From Octodonta nipae (taxonomy: Eukaryota; Arthropoda; Insecta; Coleoptera; Chrysomelidae), in NCBI GenBank assembly GCA_034190945.1, contig CM067220.1, positions 100,117,869 through 100,181,868 on the forward strand: a stretch of 64,000 bases of DNA. The letters are read 5' to 3'. A program made the translations under genes and the position numbers. Positions 22,707-35,153 of this stretch are shown here, in pieces; positions within the stretch are counted from its first letter, which is position 1, and every line of letters starts with the position of its first letter. The notes under the pieces were generated by a model that saw only the letters and a program-made list of their open reading frames with translations, ran no database searches and was not told the origin of the DNA.

Positions 22707-23276
22707 CGCTCCCGGCAGCAAAATTATTCCGATTGGTTTTTTTGCTGATTCTTATGCAAAAATGTCCCCTAAAAACAAATCCCGGCGGCAACCTGGTCGA
22801 GAAATTGTCTCAACAATTTTGTTTTTTTACATCAAAAACTCAACTTTTTTTGCGTCGAAAACAGTTTGTCATGCTGAACAAAATAGGCCCCTTGTGATTT
22901 TTCTCCAAAGTTGCTCGTTTTTGAGTTATAAGCGATTTAAAGTTTAAAATATCCCAAAGTGACCATTTTCAAAGCTCTATAACTCGAATAAAAATTTTTC
23001 AACCCACAAAAAAGCCAAATTAAAGTTTAAACATTTCTTTACAACATCCCGCAGAGGGTTTATTATTTCATTCCAAAGCCTTTATTTTTAAATGTTTATC
23101 ACCGTGCGCGCGTTATCTATGCTGACCAGTGATGTTGGGTTTTTCTGGCACCCATGCCTATTATATGCGTGCGTACTGTAAAACTGGTCTCCATCACTAT
23201 CAATACAATGTTTAAAAATAGTTAATTAATATCCATTAATTATTAATCAAGGATTTTTACATTCAAATAATTTACC

Positions 23277-23279
<3 letters not shown>

Positions 23280-23335
<56 letters not shown>
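23280..23335. repeat. (TA)n microsatellite
   Basis: About 28 uninterrupted TA units. They lie next to the point where the foldback arm meets the inserted CAGGGC element. Confidence 0.97.
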
Positions 23336-23339
<4 letters not shown>

Positions 23340-23368
23340 GAAGCCAGATTTGGAAAAGTTTAGGTATA

Positions 23369-24266
23369 CAGGGCTTTCATTTCAAAACTAGCCACCCAAA
23401 TTAACTTTTAAAATATCTTTAAAGGAACTAAAGACAAAAAAACACGTTAATTTATATTTACGGGGAGACACACTTCTAAAAGTTTAAATACAAAGGGGTA
23501 TCATGTGATACTTATTTATAACGGTCTCTTTTTTGTCAATTTTTTACAAATAAAAAATCATATTATTTTTACAGAGTAATGACCTAGAAACCGAAGAAAA
23601 TATATTTTTTTAAATTATTGCCCATTACACCAAAATTGGTTTCGGGTGGTTTTCAGGGTCTCTGATTACGAATCCGAGGTCAGGTTTACCAAATTCAAAA
23701 TGGTGGATCCAAGATGGCGGATGGAATTTTTTAAAATCAACCGATACGCCAAAATAGGTATACTTATAGGGTTTTTGGGTCTCTGAACATGAGTCCAGAA
23801 TTTACAAAATTCAAGGTGGCGGACGAAATTTTTGTCTCGTGTGTTATTTTCATCGTCCATATTGGCTCCCTCATCTTGAATTTCGTCTATCATATTCGTG
23901 ATCAGCGAACCCAAAAACCCCATTATAAGAAGTTTGCTCCAAAACGGCTGATTTTTTTAATTTTCATTCACCGTTTTGGATACGCCATTTTGATTTTATT
24001 TATTACGGTTTCTAGATCATTAGTCCGTAAAAAATAATGTGATTTTAAAAAATGATGTGTCAAAAGATGGGCAAAAAGAGACCTTTACAAAAAACGTATC
24101 ACATAATACACCTTTGTATTTAAACTTGTAGAAGTGATATTCACCCCCGCTTAGTGCTTGAAACGTGTGAAATATGAAAATATAGATAAACATGATTTTT
24201 TGTATTTTTCTTTTAAGTTTATTTTAAAAGTTATTTTGGGTGGATAATTTTGAAATGAAAGCCCTG
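23369..24266. mobile_element. CAGGGC-ended foldback element (copy 2, ~900 bp)
   Basis: Both ends are well preserved: 'cagggctttcatttcaaaac' on the left and 'tttgaaatgaaagccctg' on the right, each flanked by TA, which fits a TA target duplication. The interior modules ('gaatccgaggtcaggtttac', 'ttcaaggtggcggacgaaat') correspond to those in copy 1. The overlapping open frames of 82 and 85 codons on opposite strands (23666-24037) follow from the palindrome and are not genes. Confidence 0.82.
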
Positions 24267-24271
24267 TATAT

Positions 24272-24380
24272 TTAATTAGGTACACCTAATAATAATTGAC
24301 AATACATTTATTAAGTACCATATATAGATTTATTTTAATTCGATAAAGTGTCAGTTATTATAGGTGTACCTAATTAAATT
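24272..24380. mobile_element. ~105-bp palindromic MITE
   Basis: The arms 'aattaggtacacctaataat' and its complement 'attataggtgtacctaatt' face each other across about 50 bases ('attgaca ... tgtcag' continue the pairing). It sits just beyond the right end of CAGGGC element copy 2 within the larger foldback. Confidence 0.7.
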
Positions 24381-24809
24381 TATCCAATTCTCCCTTCATA
24401 TTATAGTAGGTAAAATATTAAATAAAGCGTTTAAAAATCCTTGATTAATAATTGATGATTATTAATTGTTGTTGAAGAGGAATGTTTAAATTTTAATTTG
24501 GCTTTAAGGTTCAAAATTGACAATTTTTGTCCGAGCCTTGAGAATGGCGATTTTTGTTTTTTCAAACTTTAACTCGCTTAGTACTGAAAAAGAATCAACT
24601 TTGTTGAAAATGACATGAGACCGTTTTTGTTCATATTGACCGAAAAAAACTTAAAAAACTATTTTCGACGCAAAAAAGTTGATTTTTTAAATTTTATTAC
24701 AAAAATTGTTTAAACAATTTCTGGACCAGGCAACCTCCGGATTGGTTTTTAGGGGATCTTTTTGTATAAGAAACAAAAATAATTCGGAATAATCTTTCTA
24801 TCGGGAGCG

Positions 24810-26210
24810 AGGCTCCTGCCTGGACTAAAGTTACTTTTTTCTGAAAACTTAGATGTCAAATTTCTTCGTTTTTATTTAACATCATCTCAGTCAGGAGTAA
24901 ATCTAAACACTTTAATAATAACAATTTAAAAACTTGAAAAAAAACAATATTTCGTTAATATATGTAGTTTTTTTGGGTTAACCCTTTGAAATACAACGGC
25001 TTTCATATTAGGGATCACCGTGCGCTTAGTGTCCTTGAAAAATTCTAGATGTTCTTTTAATTTATTAATACAATTCAGTTCTGTAACAAACGAAGAAATG
25101 CTGCAACTAAAAATTGTTAATTAATTTTGGTACACGAAAATTCATTATGTGCAAATTCATTTCTTCAATGAATTTGCACATAATTCTAACAAATTTATTA
25201 TTTCAATTACAAACTGCAGGTACTCGTGTGAAGTTGCTAGGCCAACGAACGGATCTATTTCTGGTTCAAATGTAAATTTATTACTATTTTAAGGATAGAC
25301 TAAACCGAAAGATGTGGGTTTATATAGCTCTGTAATCACATATGAATGGCAACTTAAATCAGGCGATTTATTGTTCACATTTGGTAACAAAAAAAATTAT
25401 AAGTTTTATGCTTATAACACTTCCGATGCCGATTCATAGCGAATTACTTTTATGAAGAATTAATGTACCGCGTTGTACAGTGAGTAACTTTTATTAGTTA
25501 ATCTTTCACACATTAACGTTTTCTATTTACAGTACATTTATTTTTAGTTCATGAACCAACTATTTTTTCTGTAATTATTACATTGTTCGGTCTTTAGAGG
25601 TGAAACACAAATAATTATTTTTAGAGTGAGCAGATCAAATGTTATTTATATTTACTTTAACAATGGAACGTATTTAATGACGAAAATCTATTAGATCGTA
25701 AAAGTCATTTGCAGTTGCCAGTTAATGTTATTTGAATTTTATTGTACTAGAAATTGTGCTACTATAAAATGTTTTACACCACCGGAATACTTCTGTCATC
25801 ACTTTTAAATTTATTGTACGTGTATTAACATGCAACAAGCTTTAATTACACTCACTGATGAGTAATTTTTGAGCTATTTCCATATTTCCGAGAACTTTGT
25901 GGTGTTATGGCATATTATCAGTGTAACGCCATTTGCCTGTATACTTACAGGGTGAACAGTTAAAATATTTACTTATAATTCAAATTGTTTAGTGACGAAG
26001 AGTATAATATTTAAGGTATATGGAATATAGTAACAATATGTTAAAGACAAATTTGAATTTGCTTAGCTTATTGTCCTGGTTTAGGGTTTTCTCTCCAAAA
26101 TATTATTTTTCAAGAAATATCTAAATACACGTGTAATTTCTAATAATATTCGTAGACAAAACTAACGCAACAATATAAAGTTATCCAAAAAATAATTATA
26201 TTTAAAAAAG
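24810..26210. other. AT-rich spacer with one perfect hairpin, no gene
   Basis: No coding frame is supported. At 25144-25184 a perfect 18-bp stem (ATTATGTGCAAATTCATT and its complement) closes a 5-base loop TCTTC. Nothing else is recognisable. Confidence 0.5.
25144..25184. repeat. Perfect 18-bp hairpin
   Basis: Left arm 25144-25161 and right arm 25167-25184 pair completely. Both the size and the absence of mismatches stand out from the decayed surroundings, which suggests recent origin or selection; which of the two is not known. Confidence 0.85.
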
Positions 26211-28035
26211 AACCGACTTCAGCTGAATTAAAATAAAAACAAACCGTTTAGAAACCGTGTGCAGTCAATCACTATTTTCAGACATATCTCCTTTTTTATC
26301 TGATTTAAGGTACAATATTTTAGCGTATTCTAGTCTTTCTCTCTTTCTCGCTCTATAATTTAATATTATTTTTCGATATTTTCCAAATATTGTAAACTTT
26401 TTTTATTGGTTTTATTATTTGGACCACTTTGTATAAGTGAAACTCTAATCCACTCATATTGTAACCACACTGTATATACTTCTGTGTATTGGTCACTCCT
26501 ATATAACTTATTTGTCTATCTTTTCTTGAACCACCCGGTACAACTATATTTCAACTTCACACAATATTTCAGCGGTCCTAATATCTTTAGAACCAGCCTG
26601 TATAAGTATAAATCCTCTCCACACTATTGACTCTTTCTATTTTTCTATTGTTTAAATTATTCCTGTATACCTATGATTTCACTTCGTCCATATGTCTAGT
26701 ATTCCATTTATGCAACAAAATTCACATTTTTGAACCACATTTTTTGACTTACATGCAACCCATCTCTTTAATTATATTATAGCCTGTTCTATAATTCAAA
26801 TATCCTAACTGCTTATGCTTATATAACAAAATTTGATACACCCTGAATAATCATAATTTTACTCTACCCTTACAGCAAACACATTGTATAAGCAACTACT
26901 AATATTTCACACTATTTTTAACCACCCTGTATAACTGTAATTCTACTCCACCCCTATATTTCAACCATCCTGTATATTCACTGCTTAGTATAAGTATAAT
27001 TTTGCTCCACTCTTATTTCAACCACCTTGTATACGCAACTACTTATGTGTCACTCAATATAATATTTTTTGAACCACCCTGTATAATTTAATTCCAACTT
27101 ATATTTCAACCATCCTATGTATACAACGGCTTATGTACCGCCTAATATCACATGCACGCACGCACACACCTACAACCGTATACAATATAGAAGAGATCGC
27201 CGACACAAAAAAAATTCGTTTCTATAAACTAACGGAATATTTTCTGCAATTTCACGCGACTATAAGCCCTCTAACTTAAATAGTCTGTAAAAGAAACTTA
27301 CTTCAAACGAATCAAAATAAAAACCATTACAAACACCCTGTACAGTTTCATGGCATATCTTGACCTTTAAATTAGGTATATTTTTCCAATTTTTAGGAAA
27401 ATTTTACGTTATAGAATAATATACGGAATCAAGCTGGAACATATATATGTAGAATAAAATGTATAATATTAATATTCAAATTTCTTTAGCGGTTTTAGAG
27501 AAAATACTGAAGATTCATTGAAATTCACTGAAATCTAGTCATTTATTTACTTTTTTTTCTGATTTTCTGAAAAATCGTAAATCTCATGTTTATAGACAAT
27601 AATATGGAAACTTTCTGTAATGTTCCTTAATATAATGCAGACATACTTTCTTGGCATATCTTGATATTTGAACTAGATATTTATGATAAAATTTTGACAT
27701 TTACATATTTTTCCGATTCTCAGAAAAATTGTATGTTTTACGTTATATATACCGAATCAAGCTGGAACATATCTTTGTAGAATACAAGTTATAATATTCA
27801 AATTGCCTGAGCTGTTTTAGAGAAAGCAGTGAAATGTAGTCCCCTATTTATTCATTTTTACTGATTTTCTGGAAAACCGCATATTTGAGGTTATAGATAA
27901 TTATATGGTAATGTTTCTTAATATAATACACTTTAAATCATCAAAATTGGCCTAGCTGTTTTTAAATAATCGCTGGTCATACATAAAAAAAAGGTGCCGA
28001 CGAATTGATAACCTCATCCTTTTTGTAAGTCGGTT
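26211..28035. mobile_element. AACCGACTTC-ended composite element, ~1.8 kb
   Basis: It begins AACCGACTTCAGCTGAATTA and ends 'tttttgtaagtcggtt', preceded by 'gacgaattgataacctc', the complement of the start of the element at 6672. A second internal terminus-like segment ('cttacttcaaacgaatcaaa', near 27298) suggests two copies joined. The interior carries the short-period array at 26400-27180 and, at 27360-27960, repeated blocks of about 110-230 bases ('accgaatcaagctggaacat', 'tagctgttttagagaaa'). No transposase is visible. Confidence 0.5.
26400..27180. repeat. Short-period repeat array (accaccctgtata module)
   Basis: At least ten diverged modules such as 'accaccctgtataa', 'aaccatcctgtatattcac' and 'aaccagcctgtataagt' occur about every 60-70 bases, separated by 'tttcaac/tttcactc' text. 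It is the complement of the arrays at 1-300 and 7390-7860. The 74-codon open frame in it is a repeat product. Confidence 0.75.
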
Positions 28036-29513
28036 AATAATTATCCTTTTTGAATAGGCTATGTATATTTTGATTCGTTATTATTGATATCTAGCTGTCG
28101 AAAAAAATCGTTTAGATTTTCAGTTTTAAAACTACAAGATACAAAATGTTGTGCAATGTTTGCGATAGATTCTCTTTAAAAGTAACCTTATAAATCATTT
28201 CTTTTTAATGTTCCGTACATTCAATGAATGGAAAGCCTTATAAAACCACACTTGTGTCTGACTGCCACAGCTTTTTTTTAAACGAAACTACTGGACGGAG
28301 AAGGCTGCAATTTGTTATCAATACACAGTTGTGTGACTAAATCAGAAATATATTGCGTAAAAGAAATAATTCTGAGAAGAGGTATTTCTAAAGAGAAATT
28401 TAAAACCATTCGACCATTATTAGTCTAACGATGTGAAATTGAACGATTTTGGTCAATTGAACCTCTCTGACAGATTTCTAGTGCCAAGAGAATCACAGAT
28501 TTTCTACAGCAAATTATCTAATTGTCACAGATTTGATGTCTAGCTAAATAATAAGAGGTTAAACGTTGAATTATGAATCTATAACAGACTTGAATTTCTC
28601 AAAACACTAGTTGAACAGATTATATTTGCATAATTCTGCCGAACTCCATTTTTTTGCACTGCATTGAATTACGTTTTTCCTTCACTGAGTCTTTTTGATG
28701 TATTTCCGTAAAATGTTCCTAGTGTTTTATTTTGATTTACCCGAACTTTCTACAATAAAACAATGTAGTAGACTCAGAAAAAAAACATCTAGCCACTCAC
28801 AATAGATGAAAATACTAAAAGAACTAATATATCGCTTAACCACTCTAGCTGGAAATAATGGAGTAATGTGAGTACCATAACAGTTCTAGTATCTGTTTTC
28901 GCTTCAAAAGTATGTAACCAAAATATTAATTAATATTAATTTGACCGAATATGACTGGTCAATTGACGGTCAATGGATTGGTCAAATGACCATGGTTAAT
29001 TAAGAATTCTTGTCTGGTTTACAGGGAAAATAAAGTGAAAATCTAAATATTAATTCAGGGGGCAAATTATAACATAAAAGCCTTAGTTTTATTGTTAAAA
29101 ATTTGTTGCCAATTGTTAAGGTTTCATCTTCCAGTCACTAGTCCAAATTTAGGGCATTTCAAAAACAGCATAAACCTAATTCACAAATGTTATATACCGG
29201 TGACTGAACAATGTGCCTTTGCAGGTTTTTATTTTTTTTACTTTTGATTGCATTATTAACACTTTTGACCTGGCAATTACTGAGAGTTCCTAGTAGCATA
29301 TTACCCGAAATAATCAATCTCTTGCATCAAGTCGCGATTTTGATGTATAGGACAGATGGTTCGAAAAACACCCAATAAATAATATTCATACAATCATAGT
29401 AAAAACGGGTAGAAATTGGTCAATAATATCGTTCATCCTCTCAAAATGTTTCAGTAACTCGCAGAATAGAATGAATAATGAAAAAGATGCACTAACAACA
29501 GAGAAGATCGTTT
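28036..29513. other. No recognisable gene
   Basis: AT-rich sequence without supported coding, inverted repeats or known element ends. Confidence 0.4.
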
Positions 29514-29893
29514 TGTTACGAGAATTCATCCGACAGCTGGTGCAATCAGGCCATCAACCAATTCGTGGAAGGGACATTATTCCGATAAATTCTGGGAATC
29601 CGAAATGTTTGTCTCTCAACAGGCGGACCGCTGCCGTTACTAGGAATTCCCCTAAAACTTCCAGAACATAAAAGAGTTTCCGATGGTTCGTGGACGTACC
29701 AAACAATTCCAAGATAAATATATAAATATGAAGAGCTGGTGATAGGAGGCATTCAGTTTTCATCGGTCGTATTGAATACTTAAGTAGATATAAATTGTAA
29801 ATAGTTGTGTTATAAATTAGAGTGAGTTGGACGGTGTTTTTAAATAAATCCAAGAAGTGAACAGAACCCCAGGGTGAAAATAAAAACATTACA
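29514..29893 (+). mobile_element. Solo LTR, GTTT duplication
   Basis: It starts TGTTACGAGAATTCATCC and ends AAAAACATTACA. GTTT stands immediately before 29514 and again at 29894-29897. It is very similar to the LTR at 18422-18826, including the TATA box (AAATATATAAAT) and the TCAGT initiator. It lacks a short stretch near the AATAAA signal. The three overlapping open frames (66-117 codons) across it occur on both strands and are not genes. Confidence 0.9.
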
Positions 29894-31436
29894 GTTTTAT
29901 TAGACAATATGCTTTAGGATACAGTCTTGTTCTATGATAATTGATAAGTAAGAAAACGATTAAATGAAGGTGGAATAAACAGTAGATGATCAGCCACTGT
30001 GCCTTTGCTTTCTAGAGAGAACGGAGTTGTCAGTCTTTTGAAGATTAAATCGTGGAAAGAAAAAAAGTGTTTTGAGTGAAAATTATGTTTTACAATAAAA
30101 TAATAAGCAATCAACAATACAGTTATCTTAAACAGCAACAGAAAATGTAATGATATATCATGGCCTGTAAGTGATAAGCTAGGCGAGAGATTTCTTCAAA
30201 ATATTACTTTGTAAGCAGCATTGTCAAGAGACTTGGATACCAGGAATGTTATCAAATTACTGCTGGAGACTTAAAAGGGACCTAGTAGAAGGAAATACGA
30301 AAATCATAATTCTTTATTGTACAGTAAATAATAAATCTCGATGTAGGTGATTTTTTACATATCATGAAAATATACTTTTTTGACATTACATAAAAAAATA
30401 CAGGCAATTTTTTCCTTTAGTAATAACTGCTAAATGGCCACAGTGCAGCCAATAATTAATTTAACATTAGAAAGAAATATATAAATACGAGTCTCTTGTC
30501 TTTGCAATCTAGATCATTTTTATTTAGAACATAAAATTAACACTAGCCACACGAACAGAACAATTTCATGAAAGATTAAACTGGGAAGCCTAAACTTTTC
30601 TAAAGTACCGGATCTCAGTTTAATTTGCCATTTAGTGTTTGTTATTTTACAGATACGTTAGTTTTTGATTGATTGCTGTACGAATAAACAAAATCTGATC
30701 GGAAGGTAGATTAAATTGTAACAATGTAGCTTAAAATCAATCAATCGTTGTTATCCGATTCTGGTATCACGTTAAATATGATTTTTCTTCATGGACAGCT
30801 ATCAGATGCTCTATAATTAAATTCTCTATAAACAATTTAGATTATGTGAAAAACTTCGGGAAGTAAACACATCATTTATGCGCTTGGGAACAGAAGTTGT
30901 AAACCTGAAAATAAAACAGGGAAGCGTAAAAAGCGGTTTCTTCTGGAAAATTTCAATTAAAGAAAAATACTTCCTAACGGTGAGAAATAACAGATTTTAG
31001 TCATAGCTAAATTAAAACTGACCTATTTTGATGTAATGGTAGGAATTGTACCTTTTTGTGATTTCAGGAATTTGAAACTTCTGGATAAAGTATGCATTGA
31101 TTGCATTTAATTTTTAAATTATTTTCATTATATTGCATTGAATAATAGTGACAGTGTAGTCTAAAATCACCCATAAAATTCTAAAGATGATATGCCGATT
31201 TGACATTATTGTTAGTGTTCTTTGAAGATGATCCTTCGACATTGTTTTTTTTTTATTTCTCAGATTGCTTTTTGTCTAGAAGGACCAAACTTAATTTAAC
31301 TGTTAACTATCCATCGCTATTTTTCCTAACTTTGCTAAAGTATTCGAGATGTGCATTTATGATCAGATTTTTCCAATTGTCAGAACACACATATCGCCTG
31401 ACTACACGGTTTTATGAAAAATAGATTTACAGTGAA
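29894..31436. other. No recognisable gene
   Basis: AT-rich spacer. Short open frames at 29932-30138 (minus) and 31200-31424 (plus) show no domain. Nothing else was found. Confidence 0.4.
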
Positions 31437-32500
31437 TAACATCGATTTTGACCCAGTTCACAACTGCGCCATTGACTTGCTGGTTAATCTACGTAAATCC
31501 TATTTAAGTAAGCGCCAACAATTTGTTAGGTAGAACGGCTTAAAATCTAACATATTTACTGTCAGTTCAGGAGTACCCCAAGGTTCCAATCTCGGTCCGC
31601 TATTGTTTCTGATATTCACTAACAACTTATCAAGTATACTGAAATCTGGAACTCTTCTTTTTGCAGACGATCTGAAATTATATCTTAAAGTCGAGGGCAT
31701 CGAGCTTACGTTATGGTCTACCAAAAACATAGCGAAATGCAAAGTACGTTCTTATACTTTAAAGAGGAATCTAATACTATTCGATTATTCGTTTAATAAT
31801 CAGCCTATTGAGCGATGCACGATCATAAAGGACCTAGGTGTATATTTCGATCATAAATTCTCATTCCTTGAAAATATTTCCATAATTTGCAAATCGTCAC
31901 TGTGATAGTTGGGTTTTATTTTGAGATTTTGCAACAGATTTCACAACATCCTATCTACAAAATTCATCATAAGCTTCTGGGGGCAGTGCAAAGAAAATTC
32001 CTAAAATTTCTCGCTTTTCGTGTCGACGGTTCTTACCCTGTCAGAGGGTACTAGCACAATTTACTACTTGACAAATTTGAGGTGAGGTCTTTAATTATAC
32101 ATTGGAATATACTTAGCCTTTATTTCTATACAAATTGCTGTCTGTCAATGATCCCAATACATTCACCAAGGCTTAATTCAAGAAATAACACCTATTTTTA
32201 TCTGTTTCCTAATACAAATGGCCCAAAGTCACTATTATTCATCATGTGCAGAAATTATAACATCTAGTAACTGTGATATTAATTTTGACAATTTTGAAAC
32301 AATCAGTTACTAGCATTTTTTTTGTCAATTGTCTTAGTCTCTATTTATTGTTTAAAATTTATTATTTAATAGTTATCTGTTTACACTTATCTTTTTTTTA
32401 ATATTTAAGATACCTTAGATTATCTGTAAGTATTTTTCATTAGTTTGTATGATTTGTCCTGTAATTGGATTTATATCTGTTGGGCAATAAACTAAACTAT
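31437..32500 (+). pseudogene. Non-LTR retrotransposon (Jockey-like LINE) RT and 3' region
   Basis: YLSKRQQFV near 31500 is followed by a stop. Then comes the continuous frame at about 31560-31905 with SGVPQGSNLGPLLFLIFTN and LLFADDLKLYL. FADD is the reverse-transcriptase catalytic box and both aspartates are intact. Next are FDYSFNNQPIERCTIIKDLG and a stop at 31903. Shifted frames continue with RKFLKFLAFRVDG and later NSRNNTYFYLFPNTNGP, the usual C-terminal region. An AATAAA lies at about 32487. It is 5' truncated and frameshifted. It represents a different lineage from the antisense LINE at 11105-12500, judged by the sequence around the catalytic box. Confidence 0.85.
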
Positions 32501-32749
32501 TTCAGTAAGGATCTTTTAATATAAAATCATTTTTTATTGTCACCAAAGATGTCACATTTGGATGGTTCAACCATATTTTCGTATTTTTCATCAAATTTTA
32601 TTCTCTTCTTAAATGAAGATAAATTTCTAAAAATAATATCAAAATACTAAATGGGTTTCATCTAGTCTCCTCAACTTAATTCTTCATTTCTTCGTTTCCT
32701 TGTATTTGTAAATTTATTATTTTGAATATACCTGTAAATATTCACAAAC
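32501..32749. other. Spacer, nothing recognisable
   Basis: AT-rich sequence between the LINE 3' end and the gypsy relic. Confidence 0.4.
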
Positions 32750-34224
32750 GTACGCTTCAGCAGACTACTAAAGCTTTAATTCGATGGGTTTTGATAATGC
32801 TGTCACAGTGGCTACCACTGTGGTGTGGGTGACCAAGATCCGAGACCGTCGTTTGAGGTATCCGACCAGCTACTTCCAACCAAGTAAAAGCTGGACTAGG
32901 ATCGGAGTGCGACACGACGAGTCCTTGAGTGTTTACTCCTACAGAGCACCATCAACGGCATGAATATCATCATCACATTTAGCACTTCTGCTCTTTAATG
33001 TTAGGCTACGAACAGTCACTTGTACGTTAATGACGACGTATGGAAGTTGAGCTACAGTTAGAAGAATCCCAGAGTCTGACACCGATTACAGGTAGCAGAT
33101 ATCGAAAATGAAGTTATCGTAGGTATTGACGGACCTCATTGGACAGATTCATGTTCGATCCAAGACACGACTTTTTTGAATGAAGAATTTGTATTAACAA
33201 GATCAACCAATCAATGACCATGTGGCTGCACTAAAAATATTGGCAAAATCCACGGTCAGGGTCAGCAGTACAACTGAATATATCATCCCCAGTCGTCTAA
33301 AAAGACATTGTGGAAGTTGTCGTAGATTGATAAAATCCGGGCAAACAGCATATAAATACATAATTGGACGCCCTTAATAAAAGCCGGACATGGCATACCC
33401 ATCAGATGTTAAACCTGTCCAATAACGATATTTAATTAACCAGTGGAGAAAAATAGCTTGTTTCGAAAACTGAGCAAAATAAGAAAATTATGAACAGATT
33501 AGAGATGGATGTAAATACCTTACGCCGTCCAAACACAAAAGGATAAAGCATTTTATCGCAGATAAGTGGAAAATTTACCATGGCATTGATGGAATTACCA
33601 GCCGAATCAACACCATCAGAATCAGTACGGAAAATGTCTACCACTTAGACGAGTTCTACTAGGGCAGCAACAAACCGTTGAAGGGAATACAGACAGTATG
33701 GAGTTATTACAGGTTCCATTAGCGCTTGATCTGCACCGGTAGTGCTAGTTAAGAAAAACGACGATACGACCAGATTTTGTGTCGACTACAGAAAACTGAA
33801 TGATGTTACCAAGATAGTTACCCACTTCCTCGCATAGATGACAGACACACTTACTACCTTATCGGAATCCAGTTGGTTGTCAACCTTGGACCTGATAAAT
33901 AGATATGGAAAAGTTGGGATATCACGAAGACTGTAAAGAGTATTCTCCACAGCAAAGAGCTGTCCCAGTTCACTGTCATGCCTTGCCACATTTGAAAGAC
34001 AATGAAATTTGTATTTAATTGATTCTCTTCTTTACCTGGACGACAAATTACTTATGAATCATCACTTTGAAGTAGGATTTAGCTCTGTAGGAGACGGTGT
34101 CAAGTTATCAGCCCCATGGTTGTTGCTGCCTATATACCTACTTTCTAACCGTTTGAACTCCTCTTGGAAGGATAGTTTTTTGTATCAGTTTATAAAGATG
34201 CTCGTCCAAACCGAGGTATTTTAA
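32750..34224 (+). pseudogene. Ty3/gypsy protease-reverse transcriptase relic
   Basis: Conceptual frames on the plus strand show, in order: LRTVT near 33007 and a protease end near 33100 (VADIENEVIVGID, the 'ILGxD' block); the tether segment with RRVLLGQQQ near 33640; PVVLVKKNDDTTRFCVDYRK at 33736-33795, the first palm block; LSTLDL near 33878 with the catalytic aspartate; CLATFERQ near 33980; and YLDD at 34033-34044, the RT catalytic box. Stops and at least four shifts separate the blocks, and the segment before YLDD is shortened. RNase H and integrase are absent. It belongs to the same superfamily as the fragments at 54945-56490. Confidence 0.85.
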
Positions 34225-35153
34225 ATTATTTAATAGATTGTTAGGTCTACTCCTGTTGTTCCCGTGTTGTTCAGGTCCCATTCTATCTTTATTTGAAATT
34301 TGAGGCTTCCGTATTTGGCAATTTTTTCAGCGTGTTTACTATTTATGTTATTCTTGTTGGGTATTCCTATATCAATTACGTATTATGTGTTCTTACATAA
34401 GAGACTTTATATACTAATAGTGTAGGGAATACTATTTTTGCAAAAAAAATCTACAGGTGTTTCCATGATTTTCCTTGAAGAAGGTACACGACACAACACA
34501 AAAAAGTTTTGTTAGCGCATTTTTTATTTCTTAGTTAATTATACGATGTGTTTAAAATATCAAAAAACATTATTTTGGCAATATTTGTGACTTCTCAGCA
34601 ACAGATTAAAAACTTACAGCATCAAAGGTAAGTGTGTTGTATGGGCATTTGAAAAACATACTAAATGAGATATTTATGGATATGATTGGTAAATTAATAA
34701 GTGAGGTATTCGTGAAAAATGTGAAAAAGGCGCATTTTTCAATCATTCGTAGTTATTATCTAAAAAAATTTAGAACGATGAAACTTGGCAATAAGTTTCA
34801 CTTGTGTATCGAAAATAACTATTCAAAATTTCAACTTCATGGCTTTGAAGGTTTTTCTCACAAATATAATTTTTTTTCGACAGGTTTTTATTTTTGGTGA
34901 TGTTTACAATCCCCCATTTTTCATTAAATTACTTTTTTATAAATCTGAAAGGAACATGGTAATTATAAAATCTTTCGGCACAATTCGTGATATATTCACA
35001 TTCTTTTGGGTTAGTTCTATTGAAATTTTGCATTTTGGTATTCTGCAACACAATCGAGGGGGAACATCATTTCCCGTAACGGTAGAATGAGAATAGTGTC
35101 ATCGAATTGACTTTCCCTTTCAAATTGTTATCCCAAGGAAATTACATTATATA
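34225..35153. other. No recognisable gene
   Basis: AT-rich sequence. Overlapping open frames of 88 and 101 codons at 34634-35090 are rich in F, I and K and have no domain or splice support. Confidence 0.4.

Larger units (their letters stand above)
22707..24809. mobile_element. 2.1-kb foldback element, interrupted at its centre
   Basis: The outer ends CGCTCCCGGCAGCAAAATTA and 'aataatctttctatcgggagcg' are inverted. The arms can be followed inward through 'ttttttgcgtcgaaaacag' against 'tattttcgacgcaaaaaag', 'gccaaattaaagtttaaaca' against 'gtttaaattttaatttggct', and 'aattattaatcaaggat' against 'atccttgattaataatt'. Its centre is split by a TA microsatellite, by CAGGGC element copy 2, and by a small palindrome at 24272-24380. 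It encodes no protein. Confidence 0.75.

Noticed and set aside
23666..24037. Two overlapping open frames on opposite strands of 82-85 codons
   Set aside because: The underlying element is palindromic, so both frames are mirror products without coding support.
26400..27180. Regularly spaced short repeats that could suggest a CRISPR array
   Set aside because: Units are diverged, spacers are not unique sequences of constant length, the context is eukaryotic transposon DNA, and no cas genes are present.
32805..32823. 8-bp perfect stem CACAGTGG/CCACTGTG
   Set aside because: Too short to be remarkable in 64 kb, and it lies within gypsy-derived sequence.
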